DNA from: Neckera pumila
Taxonomy: Eukaryota > Streptophyta > Bryopsida > Hypnales > Neckeraceae
DNA length: 64,000 bases
Assembly (NCBI GenBank): GCA_963969595.1
Contig: OZ018408.1
Coordinates: 47,617,022 to 47,681,021, forward strand
Direction: 5' to 3'
Positions 51,650-62,089 of this stretch are shown in pieces (the first letter of the stretch is position 1; each line of letters starts with the position of its first letter). Position numbers and translations under genes: made by a program. The notes under the pieces are model-generated. The model was not told the DNA's origin, did not search any database, and saw nothing but the letters and a program-made list of their open reading frames with translations.

Positions 51650-53517
51650 TACCTCGGAAAGGGCCAAGGCCAATTTTCTGCTTGAAAACACTCAAAACTG
51701 TCATTTCTAAAGCAAAGAATAAAAAGGATTGGAAAATGTTTTTTTTGCACATCTATCTATAGGAGGATCCTATACCTAACTCGTATGACAATGTGTGGAA
51801 AAATTCCATAATTCTTGACCACATTGATTGCAAGATATCTGCGTTTAAAGTGAAAAAACAAGTTTTTGAGCACATTGTGGGACTAAATTTTTTGACTTTG
51901 AACATTTTTAACTTTATTCCTTAAGGACCGAGGTGCTTTTCCTATCACAGCCACTCAAAACTATTAGTTCTATTGCAAAGAGAAAAGAACTTTAAAAATT
52001 GTTTTTTTTGCATTATCAACCATAAGATCTTATATTTGACTAGTATATGAATAAATGGAAGAAATTTCAGAAATTTTGACCGTGTAGATTTTAAGATATA
52101 TGCATTTAAAGTGAAGAAAACAAATTTTTTGGTACCTTGCTTGACTAGATTTTTTGGCTATAAATCTTTTTAGTTCAAAATTTTTGCACTATTGATTTTG
52201 ATTTTCTACTTATTTATATTTAGTAGTTGAGTTGAGAATCTACCAAAAATATTTAGGAAAAAAAGCACTTAATTTTCACTCATTAAAAAATTGTTAAATA
52301 GAAGTGGGTTCAAGATTGAAGAAAAAACTAAATTGTTAATAGCTTTTAGATGGAAATGAATTCCAATAATCCCAATGGTGAGATTGTTCTAGCAAGAAAA
52401 TTTTAACCTTGTTTAACAGTTTTTTTTGAAAAATTCTAAAAATTGCATTCAAAAATGAATTCTACAAGTTATTTTTTCAAGAAGATGCTTAGATTGCTTG
52501 AAATACTAAGATTGTCCATAACTTTCTCATTATTAGTCTAAATTGAATGAAACAAAGCTTCAAATGTAGACAAAAATATAATCTTTGAGATAAAAAATTT
52601 TGAAAAAAAACTATTTTGACTTTCTGTCATTTATTTGTGCTATTCGCCAAACTTCATTTTGCTTATTGTGCCATAATTTTTGCTAACAATCATCAATTAA
52701 AATAAAAATTATATATTCACAAAGCTCTTGCAAAAAAATACAACTTCAAAAAATCTCAACAAAATCCCTAAAAATTGAGAGAGTAGGAACCTGCCCAGCC
52801 CCAAATTGTCCCTTAAGGGGACAAATAGTCCCTTAGGGGGTAAAGTTTTGCACTACAAAGTTTTGAGCCTTAAATCTTTATAATGGAAAATTGAGTCGAG
52901 AGTCTAGCAAAAAAAAAAGAAGTTTTAAGAACTTAGTTTTCATTATTAAAAATATTGTTAAGTAGAAGTAGGTATGAGATAGAAGGAAAATCTAAAATAT
53001 TAATATCTTTTGTATGCAATTAAAATGCACTAATTCCAATGGTGAGATTGTAATAGCAAAAAAACTAAACCTCATGGGCCTTTTTTTTATAAAAAATTGT
53101 AAGAATTGCATTTAGAAATGAATCCTACAAATTATTTTTTTAGGCAAGTTTTCAGGAAGATGCTCTAAGTGCCCTCAAAATAAGATTGTCCATAACTTTT
53201 TCATATCAAATCTGAATGGAATGAATCAAAGCTTTCCAAATAGACAAAACATAATCTATTGGAAAAAAAAATTCAAAAAAATAAATTTCATTTTTGCAAA
53301 TTGTTTTTTGTTGGCCCCTCTCCCCTGTTTTGAGCTTATTCGGGCATAATTCTTGTTCCCGGACACCAATTGAAAAAAAGATATATTCCCACAAAGCTTA
53401 TTAGTTCTTCTATCTTTCAAAAAAAGTTTCAAAAAATCAAAAGAAAAATTCAACCTGTAGGTACCTATCCAAAATCCCAAATGTCCGCTAAACAAACAAT
53501 GGTTCTTTAGGAATTAA
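51650..53517 (-). mobile_element. TTAA-family DNA transposon, copy 5 (outer, split by copy 6)
   Basis: The left end is mutated (TACCTCGGAAAGGGCCAAGG) and the right end is TTCTTTAGGAATTAA. Internal family sequence runs 51650-51912, is interrupted by a complete second copy, and resumes at 52845 with TTTTGCACTACAAAGTTTTG. The two halves join seamlessly when compared with copies 1 and 3. Confidence 0.8.
51913..52844 (-). mobile_element. TTAA-family DNA transposon, copy 6 (inner, nested)
   Basis: This 932-bp copy sits inside copy 5. It is bordered by TTTA at 51913 and TAAA at 52844, mutated versions of TTAA. Its termini TTCCTTAAGGACC and GTCCCTTAGGGGG are the mutated CCCC-TAAAG ends. At the same point the uninterrupted sister copies read GAACTTAAATTTTTTGCACT (copy 3) with a single TTAA. 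Confidence 0.82.
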
Positions 53518-54233
53518 TCAAAGGGAAGTGTAATCATTGGGGTTTAACAATATTATATAAAGTGAAAACATCCAAAGTTGTCAAAATAAGCAAATCTATA
53601 TAGTTGGAAGCACCTTTTTCAAAGCAATTATATTTTTATTGTATTAGCAATTGAAAATCATGAATTTAAAGAAAGAATAGCTTTTTGGATGTGGCATGTA
53701 ACTTCTTTGAATTTTCAAAGTTGCAGCTCCCTAGACTATTGAAACCATTTTATAGTTGGATCTAAAATAGAAATTTGACAAAACCAACATTCAACTAATA
53801 GCAGTTAATAAGTAAAAAAATAGTTTTTTGACACTTTTCAGGGACATTTTAATGAAAGTCTAGGGATACTTCAAAGGAAATCTAGTGTGGATGAATGGGA
53901 ATGGGGACGCTTTTGGATGTTTTCATTGCTTAAAGAAGGCCAATATGTTGGTTGCATAGTGGATGCTCTTTAATAGAAGAAGAAATTACTGCTTTTTTAG
54001 AGCACATTGTGTAGAGGTGTCAATTTTAGAAAAAAAGTTACATGATTTTCAAAACCAGGTATACGTGGCACTCTCCCATTTATTGTTGAACTTTTACAAT
54101 TTTTTTAAAAGAGATACACATGTAAGTTTTCTACTACCGTAGCTTGAGGTCAGCTTCGGCAAAAAATAACTAAAAATTTCAAAGTCGAATGATTTTGTAA
54201 ATTAACAAGTCACTTTGCCAAATCCAATGAAAT
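53518..54233. other. Intergenic stretch with no recognisable gene
   Basis: No coding or RNA-gene signal is visible. Confidence 0.45.
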
Positions 54234-55162
54234 TTAACCCCTAAAGGACCAAGGTGATTTTCTTATCAAAAACCACTCAAAACTGTCATTTCTATTGCAA
54301 AGAGAAAAGAGCTTTAAAGATTGTTTTTTCTTGCATATCCAACCGTAAAGTCTTATACTTGACTAGTATATGAATATATGGAAGAAATTTCAGAAGCTTT
54401 GACCATGTAGACTGCAAGATAAATGCATTTAAAGTGAAGAAAACAAGTTTTTTTGCACCTTGCTTGACTAGATTTTTTGGCTTTGAATCTTTTTAGTTCA
54501 AAATTTTTGCAAGATCAACTTTGATTTTCTACTTATTTATGTTAATTATTTGAGTTGAAAATCTCCCAAAAAAATTTAGGATAAAAAGCACTTAATTTCA
54601 TTCATTAAAAAATTGTCAAATAGAAGTGGGTTCAAGATTGAAGAAAAAACTAAAATGTTAATAGCTTTTAGATGGAACTGAATCACAATAATTCCAACTA
54701 TGGGATTGTTCTAGCAAGAATATTTAACCTTGTCTAACAATTTTTTTTGAAAAATTCTAAAAATTGCATTCAAAAACGAATTCTACAAGTTATTTTTTCA
54801 AGAAGATGCTTAGATTGCCCGAAAAACTAAGATTGTCCATAACTTTCTCATTATTAGTCCAAATTGAATGAAACAAAGCTTCACATGTGGACAAAAATAT
54901 AATCTTTGAAAAAAAATTGAAAAAAAGTATTTTGACTTTTTGTGATTTTTTGGGGGCTGCCCGACGAACTCCAATTTTGCTCATTGTGCCATAACTTTTG
55001 CTTCCGGGCATCAATTAAAATAAAAGTTATATATTCACAAAGCTCTTGCAAAAATATAGGACCTCAGAAAATTCCAAAAAATATTACTAAAAATTGAAGC
55101 AGCAGGAACCTGCCCGGACTTGATTTGTCCCCTGAGGGGACAAACGGTCCTTTATGAGTTAA
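54234..55162 (-). mobile_element. TTAA-flanked DNA transposon, copy 7
   Basis: This is a 929-bp full-length copy, starting TTAACCCCTAAAGGACCAAG and ending GGTCCTTTATGAGTTAA. It is closest to the inner nested copy, sharing TTGCTTGACTAGATTTTTTG and ATAGAAGTGGGTTCAAGATT. No ORF. Confidence 0.85.
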
Positions 55163-56100
55163 GTGTAAAGAAAGTCAAAATGCTAGAAAAGATACCAATG
55201 CAACTTTTTGCCAATACATGCCCATTGAATACTGCGGAATTCAAATTCATTCCTTTAATTTAATAGCAAAGCAAGGACAAGAGACTTGTGTTGGTATTCT
55301 TTACTGTCATTATGAAAGGTAATGAGTTTATTAAAAGCCCAGCCATGACTACCACTTGAATACAATATGGAGTGAAGAAATCTTTATAAAACTTTTCAAA
55401 TTATTGAAAGGTTGTCGAAAATCAAGTTGAAACATTTAATAATTGCCAAATAATTTAATAATAGAAAATGAACCGCCGAACCACCTATCCTGATTTTAAT
55501 TAAATATTCTGCAAAAGAATGTCGAAGGTGACCTCCAAGTACAGTAGTTGTAACTTTTACATCCAAAAGTTTGATCGCATTGTGATAAACCCAATTTGAG
55601 CACAATTGTATTCATGTACAATTTCAGGACCTGCAATCGATATGGGATGCATTTGTATTAAATCTTGTGAAAACATAACTATAACCGTATTCTAAAACCA
55701 TATTCATATCTATATACCGTAATTGAAATTCTAAATTTATATTTGTATTCATATTTTATACATGCGTTTTGTATTTATATTTGGATGGCCAAGATTATTT
55801 GTTCCACGGACATCAACGGCTTTGGTATTTCAGAAGATCGACGGCTTTGGAGAGGGAGGAAATTTAAGAAAAATGAAATCAATGACTCTGGATTTTTCCA
55901 AAAGTGGGGATTGAAACAAGAAAACCTCGGTTTACTCTTTTTGCCTCATTGCTCATTGTCATTGTGGATGCTCTTACAACTTGGCTTGTCGAATTGTTCA
56001 AGATCAGGGGATACTCTTGGGGTACCGTATACCCAGAAGTCTGCTTGAATCATCCAAATAACATACGAAAATCATCCAACATTGCAGAATTTGACCTATT
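55163..56100. other. Intergenic stretch leading to the snoRNA cluster
   Basis: From about 55790 the sequence becomes less AT-rich. Two overlapping frames at 55743-56113 include a hydrophobic stretch but match no family I know. I treat this as the upstream region of the snoRNA unit. Confidence 0.4.
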
Positions 56101-56132
56101 AAACCCTAACTAGCCCTAACTCCAAGCCCTAA
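56101..56132 (+). promoter_or_regulatory. Telo-box cluster upstream of snoRNA genes
   Basis: A perfect telo-box, AAACCCTAA, stands at 56101-56109, followed by AGCCCTAA at 56112 and AGCCCTAAT at 56125. Telo-boxes are known promoter elements of plant snoRNA and ribosomal-protein genes. The cluster lies about 0.4 kb before the first snoRNA candidate. A role in transcribing the cluster is inferred. Confidence 0.55.
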
Positions 56133-56400
56133 TTCTAGTTCGCAGGTGTCTTTGGTCAGTTGAGCATGATAGCGGCCGCCATGACCGCTGTCCGCAACGG
56201 TCACACCTTGCATGTATAGTCGCACTCCTCTCAATCGATTCCATGTCTTGCTTTTCCGCAATCTGTGATCTCGTCGAAGTTTCCAAGACCCATTTTTGCT
56301 CTGCGAATCTTCTGTTTTCTATTGCCCAGATGCTTCAATAGCTGATCGTTAGTCATTCCATGCCGACGGGTCCGTTTCTGAAGCGAAAGCACAAGAGTAG

Positions 56401-56422
56401 AGGCGCCTAGGAAACGCCTCTG
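56401..56422 (+). repeat. Strong short hairpin
   Basis: AGAGGCG and CGCCTCT (about 56399-56421) pair perfectly around CCTAGGAAA. It lies within the snoRNA transcription region and could belong to a structured RNA such as an H/ACA snoRNA, but I could not assign H and ACA boxes. Confidence 0.4.
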
Positions 56423-56511
56423 TTCTATGAGGCCCTCGCGATGCCGATGCTTACGTTGTTTAGTTGGCTTTGGTACTTTGGTTTGTTGACATGTTGAAAT
56501 AGGGTTCGACT

Positions 56512-56600
56512 GTGCGATGATGAGGATCAACAGTTTATGTCTGGACATCTAAGGGCAGTAAGCTGTCTGTGCCGAATCTTTGTTATCAGTTTCTGAGCAC
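56512..56600 (+). ncRNA. Candidate box C/D snoRNA 1
   Basis: The candidate has a C box, ATGATGA at 56517-56523, a D box, CTGA at 56593-56596, and a terminal stem GTGC/GCAC directly outside them (56512-56515 with 56597-56600). Length is 89 nt, normal for the class. An internal stretch, ACATCTAAGGGCA (56545-56557), is complementary to the conserved 18S rRNA segment UGCCCUUAGAUGU as I remember it. That stretch is not placed directly upstream of a clear D' box, so a classical methylation target is not defined and it might instead pair as a chaperone. Confidence 0.55.
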
Positions 56601-56940
56601 TATTGCGATGTTTGTCGTATGCACTCTTTACTAGAGCCCGAGGTGATTGAGCGTCAGACTCTCTTTTGAGGGTTTGGAGCTCAAACTATGCTTATGGCGT
56701 TAAATAAGAATGCTAGATGAAGCCGAGGCAGATCTTACCAATCCGGAGTTCCTTCTGTGGCTTTGGTGTCAAATGTTCCTACTCAGTCTTGCGAAGTCTT
56801 CGTTAGCGATGTTCTTGTTGTTTGTTCTTCGTCTACGATGGTTTGGTTTCCATGATTGTAATCTTGGGCCGCTCTCCGAATTTTCATGTGGAAATATAAT
56901 AACATTCCTATGCTACTCATGGGTTAGGTCACTTTTTACT

Positions 56941-57021
56941 GAATAATGATGAGAACCACATTTTCTTCATCGATTTGACTGACTTTTATGATGTCAAATA
57001 TGCTGCGTTCTTTCTGAATTC
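56941..57021 (+). ncRNA. Box C/D snoRNA predicted to guide 5.8S rRNA A47 methylation
   Basis: All four boxes are present: C ATGATGA (56946-56952), D' CTGA (56979-56982), C' ATGATGT (56988-56994), D CTGA (57014-57017). They are closed by a terminal stem GAAT/ATTC (56941-56944 with 57018-57021). Upstream of D, GCTGCGTTCTT (57002-57012) is complementary to 5.8S AAGAACGCAGC. The fifth base before the D box pairs with A47 in plant 5.8S numbering, a site I recall as 2'-O-methylated. Upstream of D', TTCTTCATCGAT (56963-56974) pairs with the adjoining 5.8S AUCGAUGAAGAA. Target sequences are from memory; box structure is direct. Confidence 0.85.
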
Positions 57022-57115
57022 AAATCAGTTGTATTGTTATAGAATCAGGCACTTGGATGGCGGTTAATGAGATAATTATCTCTGCCGTTTCTGAGTTCAA
57101 TATTTGTTTTGTCCG

Positions 57116-57210
57116 TCTTTCTGATGATGATCAAACAAATAACTTTCGTTCTACCTATTTGCTTTATGCATAATGAGGAAAGCTATTTGGAGACCTGAAC
57201 TGAAGAAAGA
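57116..57210 (+). ncRNA. Box C/D snoRNA with a 25S rRNA-complementary guide
   Basis: It has a C box, TGATGATGA (57122-57130), a D box, CTGA (57200-57203), and a perfect 6-bp terminal stem TCTTTC/GAAAGA (57116-57121 with 57205-57210). The stem picks the second of two nearby CTGA motifs as D. Upstream, TTGGAGACCTG (57187-57197) is complementary to 25S CAGGUCUCCAA, which as I recall is a highly conserved segment. The fifth base before D (57195) would pair with the first G of that segment. No convincing D'/C' pair. It lies about 95 bp after the 5.8S-guiding snoRNA, as in plant polycistronic clusters. Confidence 0.75.
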
Positions 57211-57402
57211 GACCAATTTAACAGTTTGATCTTGGGAGAGGAATCTTGTGTTCGAAACATGCTTTGCTAGAACAAAGCAACTATAGACGAGTGAGGCGGT
57301 CCTACTTGACAACTTTCGCAGCAATCTTTACGTCACGACAGCAAAGGGGAGTCTCTGATGTCCAGATTAAGTACCGAACCAGTAGACATCATCCATCCGT
57401 GT

Positions 57403-57611
57403 ACCCTAACGCCCTAAACCCTAAACGTGTAACGTGTAACATGTAACCCTAAACGTAATGTGTAACGTCTGTGTGTAACCCTAAACGTGTAACCCTAAAT
57501 GTAACGTGTAACGTGTAAGTAATCAAATTCATTTGAATCCAACAAATTACCCCTAAAAGTAACGTGTAAGGTGTAACGTGTAAGTAACCCTAATTGTGTA
57601 ACGTATAACCT
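57403..57611. repeat. Degenerate telomere-type heptamer array
   Basis: Seven-base units alternate between CCCTAAA/CCCTAAC and variants CGTGTAA, CATGTAA, CGTAATG and GTGTAAG over about 200 bp, with one AT-rich gap near 57518-57548. CCCTAAA is the plant telomere unit. The variant CGTGTAA heptamers are the more frequent type. It is an interstitial array, not a chromosome end, since unique sequence follows. Confidence 0.75.
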
Positions 57612-58524
57612 CCTTGGGTGTCCTTTAGTACACTACGGGTAGTCACAGAGATTAAGTGGTGACGTAGAAATGTGGCACGAGCACCGATGTTTAGAAGACT
57701 GGCAAAATTCTCACGGTGATCATTTTCAGTGGAAGTGCTTTTGGTCAAGGCCAAATACCTTTTTATACAACGGTCGTTTTCGTGCGATACCTGTACTCCA
57801 AATCACGAGCAATCTTCCGTTCTGGTGCATGTGGATTATTTGAATCAAATTCTAGGTCGCCATAATTTGATGCTTGTCTGAAAAAAAATGTGGAAACAAA
57901 CATCTCATTGCACCAATTTTGTGTGCATGAGGTTCTGGTTAAGTTACTGTGCAACTGAGTTGCAAAGTGAAATTGCACTGGGCAGACACCCATGTGTTCT
58001 CACAGCATCAGCTTACATGCTTTGCAGAAGTCAAACGGGTGTAATTCAAGGATTTGAGCGCACGCAAATGTGTAAAATAATAAGGCAGGAGGGTGAAGTG
58101 GAATGATTATTTAATTATTAGTACCCTATGCTAGGGTCAGATTTGTTAAAATGTTTCAAAATGTAATTAAATATGCCATCTAATAAAATTTTCAGAAATT
58201 ATAATGTGGCATAATTGAACATTGTAAAAAATGTTAATGAAAATTATCTTAATCCTCAAAAAAACCATGAGGCCGAAGTCTTGAATGCAACTAAAGCCCT
58301 GAGTATTGCTAAAGGTCACGAAGTATTCCAAACCTTGTAAAACAAACTACTAAAAACTCAAAATTGAGTTAGGGAATGGAAATTCAACCAAAAAAAATGA
58401 TTTTGTATGTGGCCTAACGAATCAGACCCCAAGTAGGGTACTGTATTATGTATCTAGAGATGCATTTTGAGGATTTTCCCCTGCCATAGATTCAGCAGTG
58501 CTACTTTGACCTACTTATAAGATA
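57612..58524. other. Intergenic stretch with no recognisable gene
   Basis: There is no coding or RNA-gene signal I can support. Confidence 0.45.
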
Positions 58525-59458
58525 TTAAAGCCTAAAGTTCCTTGACTATGTTCTCACCAAAAATGCTCCAAAACTACCATTTCTAGCACAAGTACCAAAT
58601 TTTTGAAAAATATCATTTTTGGACACATGTAACTCCATAGGATCTTGTAGTACTCTACTTTGGGAATGTGTGGAAAAAATTTCAGAAATTTCCATCGTGT
58701 AGATTGGAAGATATTAGCGTTTGAAGTGGTAAAAGTCCTTTTATTGGCCTTGCAAAAAATCGGACAGCTGCACTTTATTAGGTCAGATTATTATGAAAAA
58801 AAATCTAAAATGGGTGTGCTTCTTTGAATTCATTCTTCAGAGCAAGTTGGCTACATACTTGAAAATTTCAAATTATTTGGAATTGTACAACATATAGGAA
58901 AAAAATAGTAAGTAGAAAGAAGTAGAGAATGGTTCAAAACACTAAATTGTTAAGAAGTTAATTATAGAATTGAAAAATGCCAATTCCAATGGTTGCAATG
59001 GTGTAATAAACAATCTACATCCTACAATTTTATTTTTTTTGAAAAATATTGAAAATTGAGTGAAATAAACGACTTCAAGTTTTATTTTAGAACAGACAAT
59101 CCATAACTGCCCGCAAACTAAAAATCCTTGTAACATTTGATTCATTGATCAAAATGGAATGATTCAAAGCTTTCCACGTATATATAAATCTAATAAACCA
59201 GTTTCAAATTTTTATTTTTGAAAAAAGTGATATTATTTTTATCTGCCCGGACTGCTCGGTGACAAAAAAAAGTAATATATTAGGCCATAACTTTTGACTT
59301 GTATTTTCAAATGTCATGAAATTTGGTGCATATGAAAGATATTCCTCGTCCCCACCTTTATAAAAATTTCAGCCCAAAATATGCAAATCTCCAATCACAT
59401 GTACTGGCCCAAAATTTCTATGTTGCCAAAAAACACATGTTGGTCCTTTAGGGGTTAA
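58525..59458 (-). mobile_element. TTAA-flanked DNA transposon, copy 8
   Basis: This 934-bp copy is inverted relative to copy 2. It starts TTAAAGCCTAAAGTTCC (one terminus mutated) and ends GGTCCTTTAGGGGTTAA. It shares the CACATGTTGG and ACATGTACTGGCCC blocks with copy 2, which define their subfamily. Confidence 0.85.
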
Positions 59459-60069
59459 CTCTCATGACCCTCATTTTTCCCTTGAAGTGGAAGGTAGTGC
59501 CGTACAAGGCACTCCGCACTGCTGGACTTGAACCCATCCCAAGTACAACACAAGTGGCATGATGTCACAGTCAACCAATGGTTACGCCAGAGTCGGCCTA
59601 TGCATTAGAAAGATCTCTGTAGTTAATTTCCTCGATCAATCTCTGCAGTCACAGTCAGAGACTTTAAGCTTAGTACAGTTGCATTGCTCTTCCAAGTTGC
59701 CTATGGAAGAAGGGAATGCTTCTAATTTTCATATTGTGACTGTTTACTTGGAAAGAAGCACTGGACTTTTTTCCTGATTCCATATTGATTCCAAAAGGTG
59801 TTTCCGATGTAAAGAGTGCATTGTCTATCTGACATTGAAGCATCATTCCTAAGGGCAACCCTACAGCAGACTCACCAAAGAGGGGCGCCAAGGGTGACTT
59901 TGGCGTGTGGATTTGGAAAGTGGAGCTTCGCCGTTCTTGCTCTGCCCCACTGCTAACACGCCAAGCAAGCACACCAAATGGATATTATTGTAAAGAATTT
60001 GGTTTTGATATAAAACTTACAAAATTTTAACTTCCATACATTAATAAGCACTCCCTCACATTGTTTCAA
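59459..60069. other. Intergenic stretch
   Basis: On the minus strand, about 59520-59545 there is GGGTTCAAGTCCAGC, which resembles a B box, but no tRNA fold or A box is found. Confidence 0.4.
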
Positions 60070-60745
60070 AAGCACTTCCAACTTATTTTGAGTTTGTAAG
60101 GAAGAAGATTAGCTCACTGTATACACATGGGGAGGTAGGAGGTAGAACAAACAATGTGGGATTAGTAAATTAGATGTAGTAGGAGCTCCACCACTCATAG
60201 TTATTCAAAATTATGAATTGTGTTAAAAGTAGAATTTCATGCCTCATTAGGCATAATAGAATAATTTTTTCCAAAAAACTTTGAACTAATAAAAGATGTG
60301 AAATCAAGACAAATTTCACCTCCAAAAATCCTTTTGTGATTTCATTACTCCAATCAAAAGTTATGGACAAATTTCAAAAGAGGATTAGAAGGGAAATTTT
60401 TTTGACACTTGTAGAAATGCTCAGAAGAAATTTGTCCATAACTTTTGACTGAAGACTCAAAATCTCAAACGGATTTTTGGAGATGAAGTTTATCTTGATT
60501 TACCAACTTTTCTTAGTTCAAAGTTTTTTGGAAAAAGCTATTCTACTATGCCTAAATGAGGTCTAAAATTTTAATTCTAACACAATTCCTAATTTGGAAA
60601 AAACTATGACTATGAGTGGTTGAGCTCCTTCTAATTACTTATCCTACATGGATTGCTCTACCTCCTACCACCCCATGTGTATATAGTAAGCTTCTATTCT
60701 TTCTTACAACTCAACAAAGGTGAATAAGCATTTCTCCCAAATTTC
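60070..60745. mobile_element. Foldback element, ~300-bp arms
   Basis: Positions 60070-60385 and 60425-60745 mirror each other. Matched blocks include TATACACATGGGG with AGGTAGGAGGTAGA, the CCACTCATAG segment, TTAGTTCAAAGTTTTTTGG, and the ACTTTTGATTGGAG motif. The loop is only about 40 bp. A single-arm relative lies at 2590-2950. Non-coding. Confidence 0.8.
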
Positions 60746-61129
60746 TAGATACAAATAAAGGAAACTTTATTCTAGTTGGAAAATGCCTTTTTTTAGTTTT
60801 TTCACACAAATAAAGGAAACTTTATTGAGGTTTAAATTGCCTGTGAAAAAAATTTGAGGGTCAAATGGGGTATGTGCCTTGAAGATGGGGTGAGAAGGAC
60901 TGTCAGTACTTCGGAATTGGGTTGAAAAAGTAGTCAGAGCCTTTGGCAAGCCATGCCCAAAGCTCACCATTTCCCCATGTATTCTTCAAATTCTGGCGCG
61001 GCTGGGCATTTTTTCCAATTTGGCGCGTCAGCTGTGGAGAAGAAAATGAAGCCAGGGCTCACCCACTGCCCGTGTTCGGCTCTTTGGCACCCTGCCCTAG
61101 GGTCGCTCTTACAACTGATAAGGTGAACC

Positions 61130-61390
61130 CATTAGGAGAGATTGGAGGACATTGGAGGGCCGTCTCAAGCCCGTTCCCAAATCTAGCCTGATTTTGCAAA
61201 CAATTGGTATGGGTTGTCAAGAATTTTTTTCCACCCCTCCCAAATATCATTTGAAGCCAATTTTTTTTTTTTTTTCAAAAATGACATGGCACACTCTCGG
61301 CCACATCAGCCAGTAATTATCTTGCATTCCTGTAGTTTGGGAATGTAGGATAACTCGTAGACTCTTAGAGGCCTCAAATCTCTTCTAATG
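61130..61390. mobile_element. CATTAG-type inverted-repeat element, third copy
   Basis: The ends are CATTAGGAGAGATTGGAGGA and the mirror of CTCAAATCTCTTCTAATG. The body shares the poly(T)-CAAAAATGACATGGCA block and the TTTGGGAATGTAGGA block with the 40552 and 48338 copies. It is 261 bp and non-coding. Confidence 0.7.
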
Positions 61391-61413
61391 CAACACCTTT
61401 TCCATTCCACCTT

Positions 61414-61651
61414 CTCCATAAGAAATCCGTGTTTTTTAGGATGTTTCTACTATTTTTTGGAACGCATTTTTGTGGACGATATAGTTGACAACCCATGTTT
61501 TAATGTCAACAATAATGTTCAATAAAACATCAAGATGTTTTATTGAACATTATTGTTGACATTAAAACATGGGTTGTCAACTGTAATGGCCACAAAAACG
61601 CGTTTCAAAAAATAGTGAAAACATCCTGAAAAACATGGCTTTCTTATAGTG
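61414..61651. mobile_element. CACTA-like foldback MITE, near-perfect palindrome
   Basis: The right terminus reads CACTATAAGAAAGCC inward (minus strand) and the left CTCCATAAGAAATCC, resembling the CACTACAAGAAA ends of plant CACTA elements. The centre, with GTTGACAACCCATGTTTTAA and its mirror, is a nearly perfect palindrome of over 140 bp, so the copy is young or preserved by its own pairing. No ORF. Confidence 0.7.
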
Positions 61652-62089
61652 TAGAGAGCCAAGTATTGAAAGATTTTTGGTGTGCAACATGAATGCTTGC
61701 GGGGGATTGACACTAGCAAGATGCTGGTTGGTAATTATTTAAGAAAATAATAATTGCTCCAAGTTTAGAATGGATCAAGAGGGGTATGCTACAAACTCAA
61801 GGACGTCAATGCTAGAATAGATGGGGTCGGAGTAGGCCGCGTTCATTCAACAGTAGGTTCAATCAGTATTTCAATCAGCCATCCCACATATTGTGCAATA
61901 GATTGAGAATGTGCGTTAATCAATCCATCACCTATGTCTCCGTCGGTGGTTGTACCAACGGTAGACTGAGATGGACAAATCTCTTGACATAGACTTTGAC
62001 GGTCAAGAATTGAAGGTAGCAAAGCCCAAGAAATTTTGAAGCAAAAAGGGTGGAGAGGTGTATAAGTGGTTTGCTTAGCTTCGACTTGT
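61652..62089. other. Stretch leading into the gypsy remnant
   Basis: No gene is assignable. It may hold untranslated sequence of the downstream retrotransposon. Confidence 0.35.

Noticed and set aside
55743..56113. Small membrane protein gene
   Set aside because: One frame has a hydrophobic stretch, but there is no family resemblance, and it overlaps another frame directly upstream of the telo-box and snoRNA region.
57030..57100. Fourth C/D snoRNA between candidates 2 and 3
   Set aside because: A CTGA and a short GAGATAATTATCTC palindrome are present, but no acceptable C box or closing stem.
57403..57430. Telomerase RNA template
   Set aside because: CCCTAAACCCTAAA occurs, but no upstream U6-type promoter element with TATA at the right spacing and no conserved structure is visible. 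The heptamer array explains the repeat.
59510..59560. Possible tRNA gene on the minus strand (B-box-like GGGTTCAAGTCC)
   Set aside because: The T-arm stem does not pair properly and no acceptor stem, D arm or A box can be found at the right distance.
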